From Bacteroidales bacterium UBA4284 (GTDB lineage: Bacteria > Bacteroidota > Bacteroidia > Bacteroidales > UBA932), in contig DGVM01000034.1 in assembly GCA_002395925.1 (NCBI GenBank), positions 1-22,410 of the forward strand: a DNA stretch of 22,410 nucleotides. The letters are read 5' to 3'. Below, in pieces: positions 15,343-22,410 of this stretch (position 1 is its first letter; each line of letters begins with the position of its first letter). The notes beneath the pieces were generated by a model. It did no database searches and had not been told where the DNA came from. It saw nothing but the letters and a program-made list of their open reading frames with translations. The position numbers and the translations under genes are program-made.

Positions 15343-15860
15343 CAGCCTTGTTCTATTGCTCCGCAAACGAGTCAATAGCACCCGAATACAATCAAGCAGC
15401 CCGCCTGGCAGTGCGGGCCGCTGCTGCTAAAGGGTACCGCATCTCGTCCGGAGGCACTACAAAGGGCACGATGCGGATAGTAAGCGACGAGGCCCTTGCC
15501 GCAGGCGCATATACAAAAGGCGTGATTCCCCGTTTCATGGAGCCCGTAGTCTATCCCGGGCTCAGCGAAACCGTCTGGACCGACAGCATGGCCGAACGCA
15601 AGGCCGTCATGCTCGAGGATGCAGACATCGTAATTGCCCTTCCCGGTGGAATAGGCACCATGGACGAACTGTTCAACACGCTGGTACTCAAGAAGCTTGG
15701 CCGCTTCAGCGGAAAGATCGCCGTCCTCAACGCCGACGGGTTCTACGATCCCCTCCTGACCCTCATGGACCACTTCGTGGAGGCTGGGACGCTCCGCCAG
15801 GAAGAACGCGACCTGCTTCTGGCTCCGCGCACCATAGAAGAACTCGAAAAGCTGCTGTGA
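15339..15860 (+). CDS. LOG family protein (TIGR00730 type)
   Basis: A 173-residue Rossmann-fold protein of the LOG family. Characterised members release ribose 5-phosphate from nucleoside monophosphates, as in cytokinin activation in plants and actinobacteria. The signature residues are present: MAERK (84-88) and LPGGIGTMDE (101-110), together with SSGGTTKGTM (36-45) as a variant of the usual glycine-rich GGGxxGLMG. The start codon ATG at 15339 overlaps the trxA stop. In bacteria such proteins are thought to act in nucleotide salvage or repair; the bacterial role here is inference. The stop overlaps the GTG start of the next gene. The annotation 'lysine decarboxylase', often attached to this family, should be avoided. 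Confidence 0.88.
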   Translation: MTALFYCSANESIAPEYNQAARLAVRAAAAKGYRISSGGTTKGTMRIVSDEALAAGAYTKGVIPRFMEPVVYPGLSETVWTDSMAERKAVMLEDADIVIALPGGIGTMDELFNTLVLKKLGRFSGKIAVLNADGFYDPLLTLMDHFVEAGTLRQEERDLLLAPRTIEELEKLL

Positions 15861-16828
15861 ACCATCAGGATATCATAAATCTGCTCGGAAACGACTGGAC
15901 TCTCTATCAGCAGCTGTTACGCCGGCAGCTAAAGTCCGATATCCCGCTGCTGGAATCTATCAACGATTCTCAGCTGTCAAACACAGGCAAACAGCTCCGC
16001 CCTCTGCTGACCCTGCTCACCAGCAGGGCCTTCGGCACCCCCACACACGAAAGCATCGCATTCGCAACGGCTACGGAACTGCTGCACAACGCCACTCTTT
16101 TCCACGACGACGTCGCAGACAAGAGTTCCATGCGCCGGGGCAAACCCTCGCTGTCGGCGATGATAGGCCCCACCGCTGCGGTGCTGATAGGCGATTTCTG
16201 GCTGTCGCGTGCCGTCACGCTCATCGTAGGCCTGCCCCATCAGTCAGAAGCCATAGACCTGTTCTCCATGGTCTTGTCCAGGCTTGCCGAAGGCGAAATG
16301 CTCCAGATGCAGAAGGCCTCCGACGCCGACACCACCGAGCAGGACTACTTCCGTATCATCTACTGCAAGACCGCTTCGCTTTTCGAGACCGCATGCCGTC
16401 TGGCGGCCGTGTCAACAGGAGCTCCGGACTCCATGAAGGAAGCCGCCGGCAATTACGGAAAGGCTCTCGGCATATCGTTCCAGATCAAGGACGACATAAT
16501 GGATTACCAGAGCGCCGAGATCGGCAAACCCGTCGGCGCCGACCTCCAGGAGCAGAAAATCACGCTCCCGCTTCTCGGAGCACTGAGGAGCGTACCCGAA
16601 AGCCGCAGCGGGCAGATACGAAGCATGGTCAAGCAGATACCGTCGCATCCCGAGTTCTGCGCCAGCATCCATTCGTTTGCAATAGAGAACGGAGGACTTG
16701 AATACGCAAACCAGCGCCTGCAGGAATATATCGGCCTTGCAGAAGAGGCGCTCGAACTCTTCCCTGCGTCCCCCGAAAGGGAGGTCCTGAGGGAACTGGC
16801 AAGATACAACGCAATCAGGACAAAATGA
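15857..16828 (+). CDS. Trans-polyprenyl diphosphate synthase
   Basis: 323 residues, starting with a GTG that overlaps the previous stop (GTGA); the next in-frame ATG lies beyond the first catalytic motif, so GTG is required. It belongs to the trans-isoprenyl diphosphate synthases, which condense IPP units onto an allylic primer. The first aspartate-rich motif is HDDVAD (D84, D85, D88), followed by MRRGKPS. The second is KDDIMD (D212, D213, D216), and GKQLRP at 44-49 binds IPP. Small residues four and five positions before the first motif (A79, T80) are typical of medium- to long-chain enzymes, so a quinone side-chain synthase of the IspB/HepT type fits best. The exact chain length cannot be read from sequence. 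Confidence 0.9.
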   Translation: MNHQDIINLLGNDWTLYQQLLRRQLKSDIPLLESINDSQLSNTGKQLRPLLTLLTSRAFGTPTHESIAFATATELLHNATLFHDDVADKSSMRRGKPSLSAMIGPTAAVLIGDFWLSRAVTLIVGLPHQSEAIDLFSMVLSRLAEGEMLQMQKASDADTTEQDYFRIIYCKTASLFETACRLAAVSTGAPDSMKEAAGNYGKALGISFQIKDDIMDYQSAEIGKPVGADLQEQKITLPLLGALRSVPESRSGQIRSMVKQIPSHPEFCASIHSFAIENGGLEYANQRLQEYIGLAEEALELFPASPEREVLRELARYNAIRTK

Positions 16829-17802
16829 GATTCAGCGACATTACAGGCAACGCAGACACCGTCAGGGCGCTCTCCGGGATGATCAGTTCCGGACGTATTC
16901 CCCATGCCCTCATGTTCACCGAGCCCGACGGAGGCCCTGCCATGAGCATCGCCCTCGCCTACCTGCAATACCTGTACTGCCCTCAGCGCCACGACGGAGA
17001 TTCATGCGGCCAGTGTCCTTCCTGCAACCGCGTGAGCAAGCTCATACACCCCGACATCCACTTCATCTTTCCTACCACCTCGCCACAGACCTCGGCATCC
17101 CTTATGCCTCAGTTCCGTGCGCTCGTGCAACAGAATCCCTGTTTCACCGAATCCGAGCTCGGAGCGGCCCTTGGGATAGACAGCAAATCGTCCCTGATTG
17201 CGGTCGCGGAGGCCCGTGAGGTGCTTTCGCAACTGTCGCTCAGCGCCCTCGAAGGAGGCTGGCGTTCGGTGGTGATTTACCTTCCCGAAAAGATGAACCA
17301 GGATGCGGCCAACCGCCTTCTGAAGGCCATTGAGGAGCCGGAGGCGCAGACTCAGTTCCTCCTCATCACCCATGCCCCCGAGAAAGTCCTGCAGACCATA
17401 GCCTCGCGCTGCCAGCGCCTGCAGCTCGGAGCCGCCGCAAGGGCTCCGGAATTCGAAGACCCGCAGATGCTTGACGACTTGATGGAGGCACTGCTGCGGC
17501 ACGACCTTTTTGACGCCCTGCAGGCGGCGGAACGCATTTCTTCTCTCCCCTCGCGCGAAAGTGCCAAAGCTTTTTGTAAATTTGCAGCGGACGCAATGCG
17601 CAACATCTTCCTTGTCCAGCAAGGGATAGGGTTGCCGCAGACCGCATCGGGCAATGCTACACAGTGGGCACCGAGGGTCAAAAAGACCTTCCCCAGGGCC
17701 GCCGTCGGAGCATTCGACACGGCCTACAGGCTCATAGAGCGCAACGTCAACACAAAAATCATTTTCGCCGACCTGGCTAACAGACTATACAGCATCATCT
17801 GA
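16825..17802 (+). CDS. holB: DNA polymerase III subunit delta-prime
   Basis: A 325-residue clamp-loader subunit, part of the complex that places the beta clamp on DNA. The N-terminus has the AAA+ layout, but the P-loop is degenerate (TEPDGGPAM, no lysine), as expected for delta-prime, which does not hydrolyse ATP. Zinc-binding cysteines C52, C61, C64 and C67 follow (CGQCPSC). The sensor region EKMNQDAANRLLKAIEEP (155-172) and the arginine-finger motif SRC (194-196) are conserved. The start overlaps the prenyl synthase stop (ATGA), and the stop shares one base with the ricT start. holB next to ricT (yaaT) is also known from Bacillus, which supports both calls. Confidence 0.93.
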   Translation: MRFSDITGNADTVRALSGMISSGRIPHALMFTEPDGGPAMSIALAYLQYLYCPQRHDGDSCGQCPSCNRVSKLIHPDIHFIFPTTSPQTSASLMPQFRALVQQNPCFTESELGAALGIDSKSSLIAVAEAREVLSQLSLSALEGGWRSVVIYLPEKMNQDAANRLLKAIEEPEAQTQFLLITHAPEKVLQTIASRCQRLQLGAAARAPEFEDPQMLDDLMEALLRHDLFDALQAAERISSLPSRESAKAFCKFAADAMRNIFLVQQGIGLPQTASGNATQWAPRVKKTFPRAAVGAFDTAYRLIERNVNTKIIFADLANRLYSII

Positions 17803-19073
17803 TGGATAACGAGACCATACAATACGACTGCTTCCGCGGCTGCACCGTCGTCAAGGGCGAAGAGACCGACAACGTCTCTTACCGCGCCGGCTGCTGCAAA
17901 CTGTCGGACCGCAACATACTCAAGGGAATCGAAGACGGCACATGTCCAGACATCTTCGAAGTGCGGTTCAAAAACACACGCAAAGGCTTCTACATCAACG
18001 ATTCGCAGCAGAACCTCGCAATCGGCGACTTTGTCATAGTGGAGGCGGCCAACGGCTATGACCTCGGAATAGTCACCCTCACCGGCCCAGTCGTCGCAAG
18101 GCAGATGGCCTGCAAGGGCATCAGCCGCGATAATACCGAATTCAGGCACATCTACCGGAAGGCCAAACCGCTGGACATACAGAAGTGGCAGGCGGCAATC
18201 GCCCGCGAGCACGAAACCATGATCAAGGCGCGCAAAATCGCAGCGGAGCTGGGTCTCGAGATGAAAATCGGCGACGTGGAATTCCAGGGCGACGGCACCA
18301 AGGCCATATTCTACTATATAGCCGACGGCCGCGTCGACTTCCGCCAGCTCATCAAGGTTTTCGCGGAGGAGTTCCGTATCCGCATAGAAATGAAGCAGAT
18401 AGGTGCACGTCAGGAGGCCGGGCTAATAGGCGGTCTGGGCGTTTGCGGGCGAGAGCTGTGCTGCGCCAACTACATCACCTCCTTCCAGAGCATTTCCACC
18501 TCTGCCGCACGCTGCCAGGACCTGTCGCTCAATCCCCAGAAGCTCGCAGGCCAGTGCGGCAAGCTAAAGTGCTGCCTCAACTACGAGGTTGCGACCTACC
18601 TCGACGCCCAGTCACGCATTCCCAAGGTGCAGGGTCCCCTGGAATTCGAAGACGGTCAGGCATGGCTGCGCAAGACCGACATTCTGAGGGAGATAATGTA
18701 TTTCTCGTACGACCGCAACTCCGACGCCGACCTGTACGCCCTCGACGCTGCCGAGGTGCGCGAAATCATAGAAATGAACCGCGCCGGACAGAAACCCGAG
18801 TCGCTCAAGACCGAACCGGAGCCCGTGATGCCCGAATTCGTCACCGCAGTGGGCGACGACAGCATATCCCGCTTCGACACACCCAAGCGCAAGCGCTCCA
18901 GGAACCGTGCCCGCAACAAGAGGAACGGAGCAAAGGATGATGCGCCAACGAGCGAAAACTCATCTGCAAGGCAGCCGGCCGAGCCCAGGCCCGACGGCGG
19001 CAGGAGGAATTCCGACCGTCGCGGCAGAGGCCGCCAGCACCGTCAGGGAGAGGGTAAAAAGGACGCGGAATAA
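17802..19073 (+). CDS. ricT: PSP1-domain regulatory Fe-S protein RicT (YaaT-like)
   Basis: 423 residues. The central part, about 50-270, is a PSP1 domain with the paired cysteine signatures CGRELCC (215-221) and CGKLKCC (252-258). In Bacillus RicT these help bind [4Fe-4S] clusters in the RicA-RicF-RicT complex, which affects RNA maturation with RNase Y and cell-fate decisions. RicA and RicF are not in this window, and Bacteroidetes may lack them, so the partner here is unknown. The last 65 residues (about 358-423) form a disordered arginine-rich tail with PKRKRSRNRARNKR and GGRRNSDRRGRGRQ, suited to RNA binding. The gene shares single bases with holB and gldH at its two ends. Confidence 0.9.
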   Translation: MDNETIQYDCFRGCTVVKGEETDNVSYRAGCCKLSDRNILKGIEDGTCPDIFEVRFKNTRKGFYINDSQQNLAIGDFVIVEAANGYDLGIVTLTGPVVARQMACKGISRDNTEFRHIYRKAKPLDIQKWQAAIAREHETMIKARKIAAELGLEMKIGDVEFQGDGTKAIFYYIADGRVDFRQLIKVFAEEFRIRIEMKQIGARQEAGLIGGLGVCGRELCCANYITSFQSISTSAARCQDLSLNPQKLAGQCGKLKCCLNYEVATYLDAQSRIPKVQGPLEFEDGQAWLRKTDILREIMYFSYDRNSDADLYALDAAEVREIIEMNRAGQKPESLKTEPEPVMPEFVTAVGDDSISRFDTPKRKRSRNRARNKRNGAKDDAPTSENSSARQPAEPRPDGGRRNSDRRGRGRQHRQGEGKKDAE

Positions 19074-19480
19074 TGCGTAGAGCGCTCCCGGCGGTATTGC
19101 TTGCCCTGCTCATGGTCTCTGCATGCAGCGAGCCACAGGCCCGGGAATACTTCCTGCGGTCCAATTCCGCAGGAGAATACAGTTTCAGCGTCGAGCTTAC
19201 CGACAGCCTTCACTCATACGATTTTTCTTTTTATACGGCAATAGACAAGCCGCTTTTCCGGAACGATACCCTTGTGAGTTTTCCCATGCAGGTAGTGTGG
19301 CGCTCCCCTTCGGGCCGTTATTTCTCCGAGACGGTTTACTACCCCGCCGACTCATCCAGGGTCCTGTACCGCAGCGGCATGATGCCGTCGGAGTTCGGCG
19401 AATGGAGTATAGGAGTCACGCTTCCGCAGCAGCCGCCCAGACTTCGCGGTCTCGGAATCATCGTCTCGCGGAATATCTAA
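19073..19480 (+). CDS. gldH: GldH-like lipoprotein
   Basis: A 135-residue lipoprotein with a signal sequence ending in the lipobox VSAC (C18). The mature part contains DFSFYTAIDKPLF, SFPMQVVWRSPSGRYFSETVYY, EFGEWSIGVTLPQ and GLGIIVSRN, the pattern of GldH. GldH is required for gliding in Flavobacterium but is also found in non-gliding Bacteroidetes, where its role is unclear. It is a little shorter than I expect for the family (about 150-160). The start shares one base with the ricT stop, and a strong terminator follows. No other gld genes are in the window, so motility should not be inferred. Confidence 0.82.
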   Translation: MRRALPAVLLALLMVSACSEPQAREYFLRSNSAGEYSFSVELTDSLHSYDFSFYTAIDKPLFRNDTLVSFPMQVVWRSPSGRYFSETVYYPADSSRVLYRSGMMPSEFGEWSIGVTLPQQPPRLRGLGIIVSRNI

Positions 19481-19482
19481 AC

Positions 19483-19518
19483 AAAAAGACCGGCCAAATT
19501 AATTGACCGGTCTTTTTT
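19483..19518. terminator. Bidirectional intrinsic terminator between gldH and tsf
   Basis: AAAAAGACCGGCCAA (19483-19497) pairs with TTGACCGGTCTTTTT (19503-19517) across a 5-base loop, giving 15 positions with one C/A mismatch. A T-run follows on the plus strand, and the A-run on the left gives a U-tract on the minus strand, so it can end both the trxA-gldH transcript and the opposing rpsB-tsf transcript. Confidence 0.9.
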
Positions 19519-19532
19519 ATAGACAATTAAGC

Positions 19533-20528
19533 TTAGTCAGCGAGGGAGAAGCGCTTGAAGGCAACGATCTTTGCATCCTTGTCTTCTTTTGCGATGGCTT
19601 CCTTGACGCTGATCTTGTCGTCGCTCATCTGGTACTCCTGCTCCTCGAGAGTCTGCTCCTTGAGGAACTTCTGTACACGGCCGTTTGCGATGTTCTCGAT
19701 CATGACAGGGTTCAGGGAAGCTGCCTTCTCTTCACCAACGGTCTTGATGATCTCGCGGGCCTGCTGAGCCTGCTCGGGAGTGAGCCAGCCCTTGGCAGTG
19801 TTGGATTCGATATGATCCTCGCTGTCAACGTGAGCAGGGTTGATGCCGGCCTTCTTAAGGGCTGCGTCGATGGCCTTCTGGACCATCTCGTCCTTGGTCT
19901 TCTGTATGGCCACGGTCTTCTCGCCTTCGAGGACTTCCTTGGGGCAGTCATCGACACCGATGGAGACGGGGTTCATGGAAGCGACCTGCATGACGACACC
20001 CTTTGCAAGAGCCTCGGAAATGGGCTTGTTGAAGCCTACGAGAGCGCCGAGCTTACCGTTAATCTTGTGGATGTATTCGGCAACGAAAGGAGCCTCTACG
20101 AGTGCGTAACCAACGAGAACGTGCTTCTCGCCGGTCTTGCCGGTCTGTGCCTCGACAGCCTCGGCCACGGTATAACCGTCTGCCATCTTGCAAGCCTTGA
20201 GGCCTTCAAGATCTGCGGGGCAGTTTGCGATTGCGACGTCGGCGATGGCCTCTGCAAGGTTCTGGAAGTCGGAGTTGCGGGAGACGAAGTCGGTCTCGCA
20301 TCCGAGGCAGACCAGGATACCCTTTCCACCTGCGATGCGTGCTTTGACGGCACCCTCGGAGGTTTCGCGGTCAGCCCTCTTGGCGGCGACCATCTTGCCC
20401 TTCTCGCGGATGATGCCGATGGCCTTTTCGAAGTTGCCTTCTGCCTCTTCGAGAGCCTTCTTGCAATCCATCATACCTGCGGAAGTCATCTTGCGTAACT
20501 TCATTACGTCTGCTGCTGTAATAGCCAT
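19533..20528 (-). CDS. tsf: Translation elongation factor Ts
   Basis: EF-Ts is the nucleotide exchange factor that regenerates EF-Tu-GTP. At 331 residues it has the longer form common in Bacteroidetes. The N-terminal UBA-like domain (VMKLRKMTSAGMMDCKKAL) binds EF-Tu. The conserved TDFV (79-82, in ETDFVSRN) inserts near the Mg2+/nucleotide site of EF-Tu. Two dimerisation-type subdomains follow, and the C-terminus is a lysine/aspartate-rich helix. The gene lies 30 bases downstream of rpsB on the same strand and ends at the bidirectional terminator. The opposite strand is open over nearly the whole gene, but that is a codon-bias shadow. Confidence 0.97.
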   Translation of the reverse strand: MAITAADVMKLRKMTSAGMMDCKKALEEAEGNFEKAIGIIREKGKMVAAKRADRETSEGAVKARIAGGKGILVCLGCETDFVSRNSDFQNLAEAIADVAIANCPADLEGLKACKMADGYTVAEAVEAQTGKTGEKHVLVGYALVEAPFVAEYIHKINGKLGALVGFNKPISEALAKGVVMQVASMNPVSIGVDDCPKEVLEGEKTVAIQKTKDEMVQKAIDAALKKAGINPAHVDSEDHIESNTAKGWLTPEQAQQAREIIKTVGEEKAASLNPVMIENIANGRVQKFLKEQTLEEQEYQMSDDKISVKEAIAKEDKDAKIVAFKRFSLAD

Positions 20529-20558
20529 AGCTTTATCTCTTTGGAGTTAAAATGGAAC

Positions 20559-21407
20559 TTATTCTGCTGCGGGGGCTTCTGCACTCTCGGCTGCGGGTTC
20601 TGCCGCTGCCTCGGGAGCTTCCTCTTCGGCTTTCGCTCCCTTGCGGGCGCGGAGCTTGCGGGTCGCTGCCTTGGGGGCCTCACCCTCCTCTTCTGCGGGA
20701 GTCTCCTTGTCCTTCTCGAGCTTGCGCTCCTCAAGACCTTCGGCGATGGCTTTGCAGAGGATGTTCATGATGCACTCGATGCTCTTTGCCGCGTCGTCGT
20801 TTGCCGGAATCACATAATCAATGGGTGTGGGATCGCAACAAGTATCAACCATTGCGAATACCGGAATGTTGAGACGGTTGGCTTCCTTGACGGCGTTGGC
20901 CTCCTTCTGTACGTCGATGACGAAGATTGCGGAAGGGAGGCGGCTCATGTCGCGGATGGAGCCGAGGTTCTTCTCGAGTTTGGCCCTCTGGCGGTCGACC
21001 TGGAGACGCTCACGCTTTGCGAGCTTCTCAAAGGTGCCGTCTTCTTTCATCTTGTCGATGGTGCCCATCTTCTTGATGGCCTTGCGGATGGTGGGGAAGT
21101 TGGTGAGCATACCACCTGCCCAGCGCTCGGTGACTGAAGGCATGCCGACAGCTGTTGCTTTTTCGCTGACGATGTCCTTAGCCTGCTTTTTGGTGGCTAC
21201 GAAGAGAATCTTGCGGCCGCTCTTGGCCAGAATCTTCATCTCCTCGGCAGCCTCGTCGAGTTTGACGATGGTCTTGTGCAGGTCGATGATGTGGGTGCCC
21301 TTCTTCTGGTCGAAGATGTAGGGTGCCATTTTGGGGTTCCACTTGCGGGCAAGGTGTCCGAAGTGTACGCCTGCATCAAGCAGTTCTTGGAAATTTGTGC
21401 GTGACAT
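20559..21407 (-). CDS. rpsB: 30S ribosomal protein S2
   Basis: S2 binds the back of the 30S head-body junction and is needed for S1 recruitment where S1 exists. 282 residues: the conserved core runs to about 230, with FQELLDAGVHFGH, KWNPKMAPYIF, ERWAGGMLTNF and DYVIPANDDA all in place. The last 50 residues are an Ala/Glu/Lys-rich low-complexity tail (for example EEEAPEAAAEPAAESAEAP), an extension seen in several Bacteroidetes S2 proteins. The usual N in VDTNCDP is a cysteine (VDTCCDP). It lies downstream of rpsI after a gap of 152 bases that may hold a structured leader, and upstream of tsf. Confidence 0.97.
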   Translation of the reverse strand: MSRTNFQELLDAGVHFGHLARKWNPKMAPYIFDQKKGTHIIDLHKTIVKLDEAAEEMKILAKSGRKILFVATKKQAKDIVSEKATAVGMPSVTERWAGGMLTNFPTIRKAIKKMGTIDKMKEDGTFEKLAKRERLQVDRQRAKLEKNLGSIRDMSRLPSAIFVIDVQKEANAVKEANRLNIPVFAMVDTCCDPTPIDYVIPANDDAAKSIECIMNILCKAIAEGLEERKLEKDKETPAEEEGEAPKAATRKLRARKGAKAEEEAPEAAAEPAAESAEAPAAE

Positions 21408-21559
21408 TGTGTTTTGTTTCTTGTTTTTAACTGTGCCCGTACGGGCCTCTTTTCATCAAGGCGGAGTAGCGGATTTCCGGTCTCCGGCCTTTTCCGCAGG
21501 GCGGCAACATTCCGGGAGGAATGTTTAAAACCGCCTCTGTGCTGTAAATCAACAAATAA
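21408..21559 (-). promoter_or_regulatory. Structured leader between rpsI and rpsB
   Basis: This 152-base gap holds no gene. On the minus strand it contains an 8-bp stem AACATTCC/GGAATGTT with loop TCCC (21525-21506), enclosed by GGCGG/CCGCC (21535-21531 with 21504-21500). Further down, the palindrome GCCCGTACGGGC (21446-21435) sits about 28 bases before the rpsB ATG. Neither hairpin has a U-tract, so they are not standard terminators. No clear TAnnTTTG promoter is present. S2 autoregulates its own operon through the 5' UTR in other bacteria, so an autoregulatory leader is a reasonable but untested reading. Confidence 0.4.
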
Positions 21560-21949
21560 CTAACGTTTGCTGAACTGGAAGCGTCTGCGGGCACCGGGCT
21601 GACCGGGTTTCTTGCGCTCGACCTCGCGGGCATCGCGGGTGAGGAAACCGGCTGCCTTGAGAGTGGCGCGGTATGCTTCCTTGTCAATCTCACAGAGGGC
21701 GCGGGAGATACCGAGACGGACTGCCTCGGCCTGGCCTTTGGTACCGCCGCCGCAGAGAGTGATCTTTGCGTCGAACTGACCGGCTGTTCCGGTGACCTCG
21801 AAGGGCTGGTTCACGATGTACTGGAGGGTCTCTGCGGGGAAGTAGTTCTCGAGAGTACGGTCGTTGATCGTGATGTTGCCTTTTCCGGCTGTGAGATAAA
21901 CGCGAGCTACAGCTGCTTTACGTCTTCCAAGGGCGTGTGTCTGTTCCAT
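21560..21949 (-). CDS. rpsI: 30S ribosomal protein S9
   Basis: A 129-residue S9, normal in length. The N-terminus ALGRRKAAVARVYL, the central ITINDRTLENYF and CGGGTKGQAEAVRLGISRAL, and the basic C-terminal tail KKPGQPGARRRFQFSKR are diagnostic. The final KR reaches the P-site tRNA anticodon. It starts 9 bases after the rplM stop on the same strand, the conserved rplM-rpsI pair of bacteria. In this group the pair is followed by rpsB and tsf. Confidence 0.97.
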   Translation of the reverse strand: MEQTHALGRRKAAVARVYLTAGKGNITINDRTLENYFPAETLQYIVNQPFEVTGTAGQFDAKITLCGGGTKGQAEAVRLGISRALCEIDKEAYRATLKAAGFLTRDAREVERKKPGQPGARRRFQFSKR

Positions 21950-21958
21950 TTGCTCTGT

Positions 21959-22410
21959 TTAAATTTCGTTTAACTTGATGGTTTTGGGGTTCTGCGCCTG
22001 GTGCGGATGCTCAGGACCTGCATAGACATGCAGATTGCCGAGGATCTTGCTGCCAAGACGGTTCTTGGGGAGCATGCCGCGGACGGCCCTGCGAACGAGT
22101 TCTGCAGGCCTCTTCTCGAGGATCTCCTTGGGGGTCGTGAAACGCTGCCCGCCCGGATATCCGGTGTAACGGGTGTACACGCGATCGGTCATTTTCTTGC
22201 CGCCGAGGGCCACCTTCTCTGCATTGATTACGATGACGTTATCGCCGCAATCAACGTTGGGGGTGAAGCCGGGCTTGGTCTTGCCACGGAGGACAAGGGC
22301 CACGCGGGAGGCGAGACGACCAAGTGCGAGATCAGTCGCGTCAATGACAACCCACTCTTTGTTCACAGTGCCCTTGTTCAGGGAAACTGTTTTGTAGCTT
22401 TGTGTGTCCA
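21959..22410 (-). CDS. rplM: 50S ribosomal protein L13 (start codon just outside window)
   Basis: L13 is an early-assembly protein of the 50S subunit. The core has EWVVIDATDLALGRLAS, FTPNVDCGDNVIVINA, YTGYPGGQR, RGMLPKNRLG and GNLHVYAGPEHPH. A GTG at 22366 could serve as a start, but the frame stays open to the edge and reads DTQSYKTVSLNKGTV ahead of it. This closely matches the N-terminal extension of Bacteroidetes L13 as I remember it. The last two bases visible (22409-22410, CA) complete an ATG if base 22411 is T. The full protein is therefore about 151 residues, and only its first base is missing. Confidence 0.95.
   Translation of the reverse strand, partial: DTQSYKTVSLNKGTVNKEWVVIDATDLALGRLASRVALVLRGKTKPGFTPNVDCGDNVIVINAEKVALGGKKMTDRVYTRYTGYPGGQRFTTPKEILEKRPAELVRRAVRGMLPKNRLGSKILGNLHVYAGPEHPHQAQNPKTIKLNEI

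Noticed and set aside
15339..15860. Lysine decarboxylase
   Set aside because: This is an old misnomer for the LOG family; the PGGxGT and MxxRK motifs point to nucleotide phosphoribohydrolase-type proteins.
19073..19480. Evidence for gliding motility or a type IX secretion locus
   Set aside because: GldH alone is found in non-gliding Bacteroidetes, and no other gld, spr or por gene is present.
19503..20498. A 331-codon open frame on the plus strand opposite tsf
   Set aside because: It mirrors tsf codon for codon, has a leucine/valine-rich composition typical of antisense shadows, and tsf itself is unmistakable.
21435..21446. GCCCGTACGGGC palindrome as a terminator or protein operator
   Set aside because: No U-tract follows on the minus strand and no second copy exists in the window; it is recorded only as part of the leader.

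Overview
The window looks like a chromosomal segment of a fairly GC-rich member of the Bacteroidetes, most likely Bacteroidales. The evidence is: Bacteroidetes-type promoters (TTTG, about 20 nt, TAnnTTTG) upstream of efp and lgt; a gldH gene next to ricT and holB; a small PG0541-type protein fused translationally to an RND efflux operon; a Bacteroidetes-type L13 N-terminus; and the rplM-rpsI-rpsB-tsf gene order. Codon use looks even across the window. I see no tRNA, rRNA, CRISPR array, insertion sequence or integrase, so this reads as stable core chromosome. No gap between genes exceeds 300 bases; the longest is about 150 bases, between rpsI and rpsB.

Layout, plus strand, 1-8136: the end of cmk overlaps ispH, followed by efp with its own promoter and a secreted nucleoside hydrolase that carries an extra N-terminal module. 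Next come five tightly packed genes (3185-8136): a (p)ppGpp synthetase-like protein with an unassigned C-terminal half, a stand-alone HD hydrolase of the small alarmone hydrolase type, an APH-fold kinase-like protein, a membrane sensor that joins a dCache-type domain, a SpoIIE/PP2C phosphatase and an RsbW-like kinase in one chain, and a STAS anti-anti-sigma protein. This is the most unusual part of the window: alarmone turnover and a partner-switching module appear to share one transcript.

Middle: lgt lies on the minus strand (8178-9062), convergent to the STAS gene and divergent from a tripartite RND efflux operon (outer-membrane factor, lipoprotein adaptor, permease, PII-like small protein; 9158-15006). 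A six-gene chain follows, trxA, LOG family, polyprenyl synthase, holB, ricT, gldH (15028-19480), in which every junction overlaps by 1 or 4 bases. It ends at a hairpin that can also terminate the opposing tsf transcript.

Right end, minus strand (19533-22410): tsf, rpsB, rpsI and rplM, with a structured gap before rpsB. The rplM reading frame runs to the window edge, so its start codon is just cut off.

How the parts fit: ispH and the polyprenyl synthase belong to isoprenoid and quinone supply. lgt is needed to mature the two lipoproteins encoded here (the RND adaptor and GldH). efp, tsf and the ribosomal protein genes serve translation, which is a classical target of (p)ppGpp control. Functional links beyond gene families are inference.
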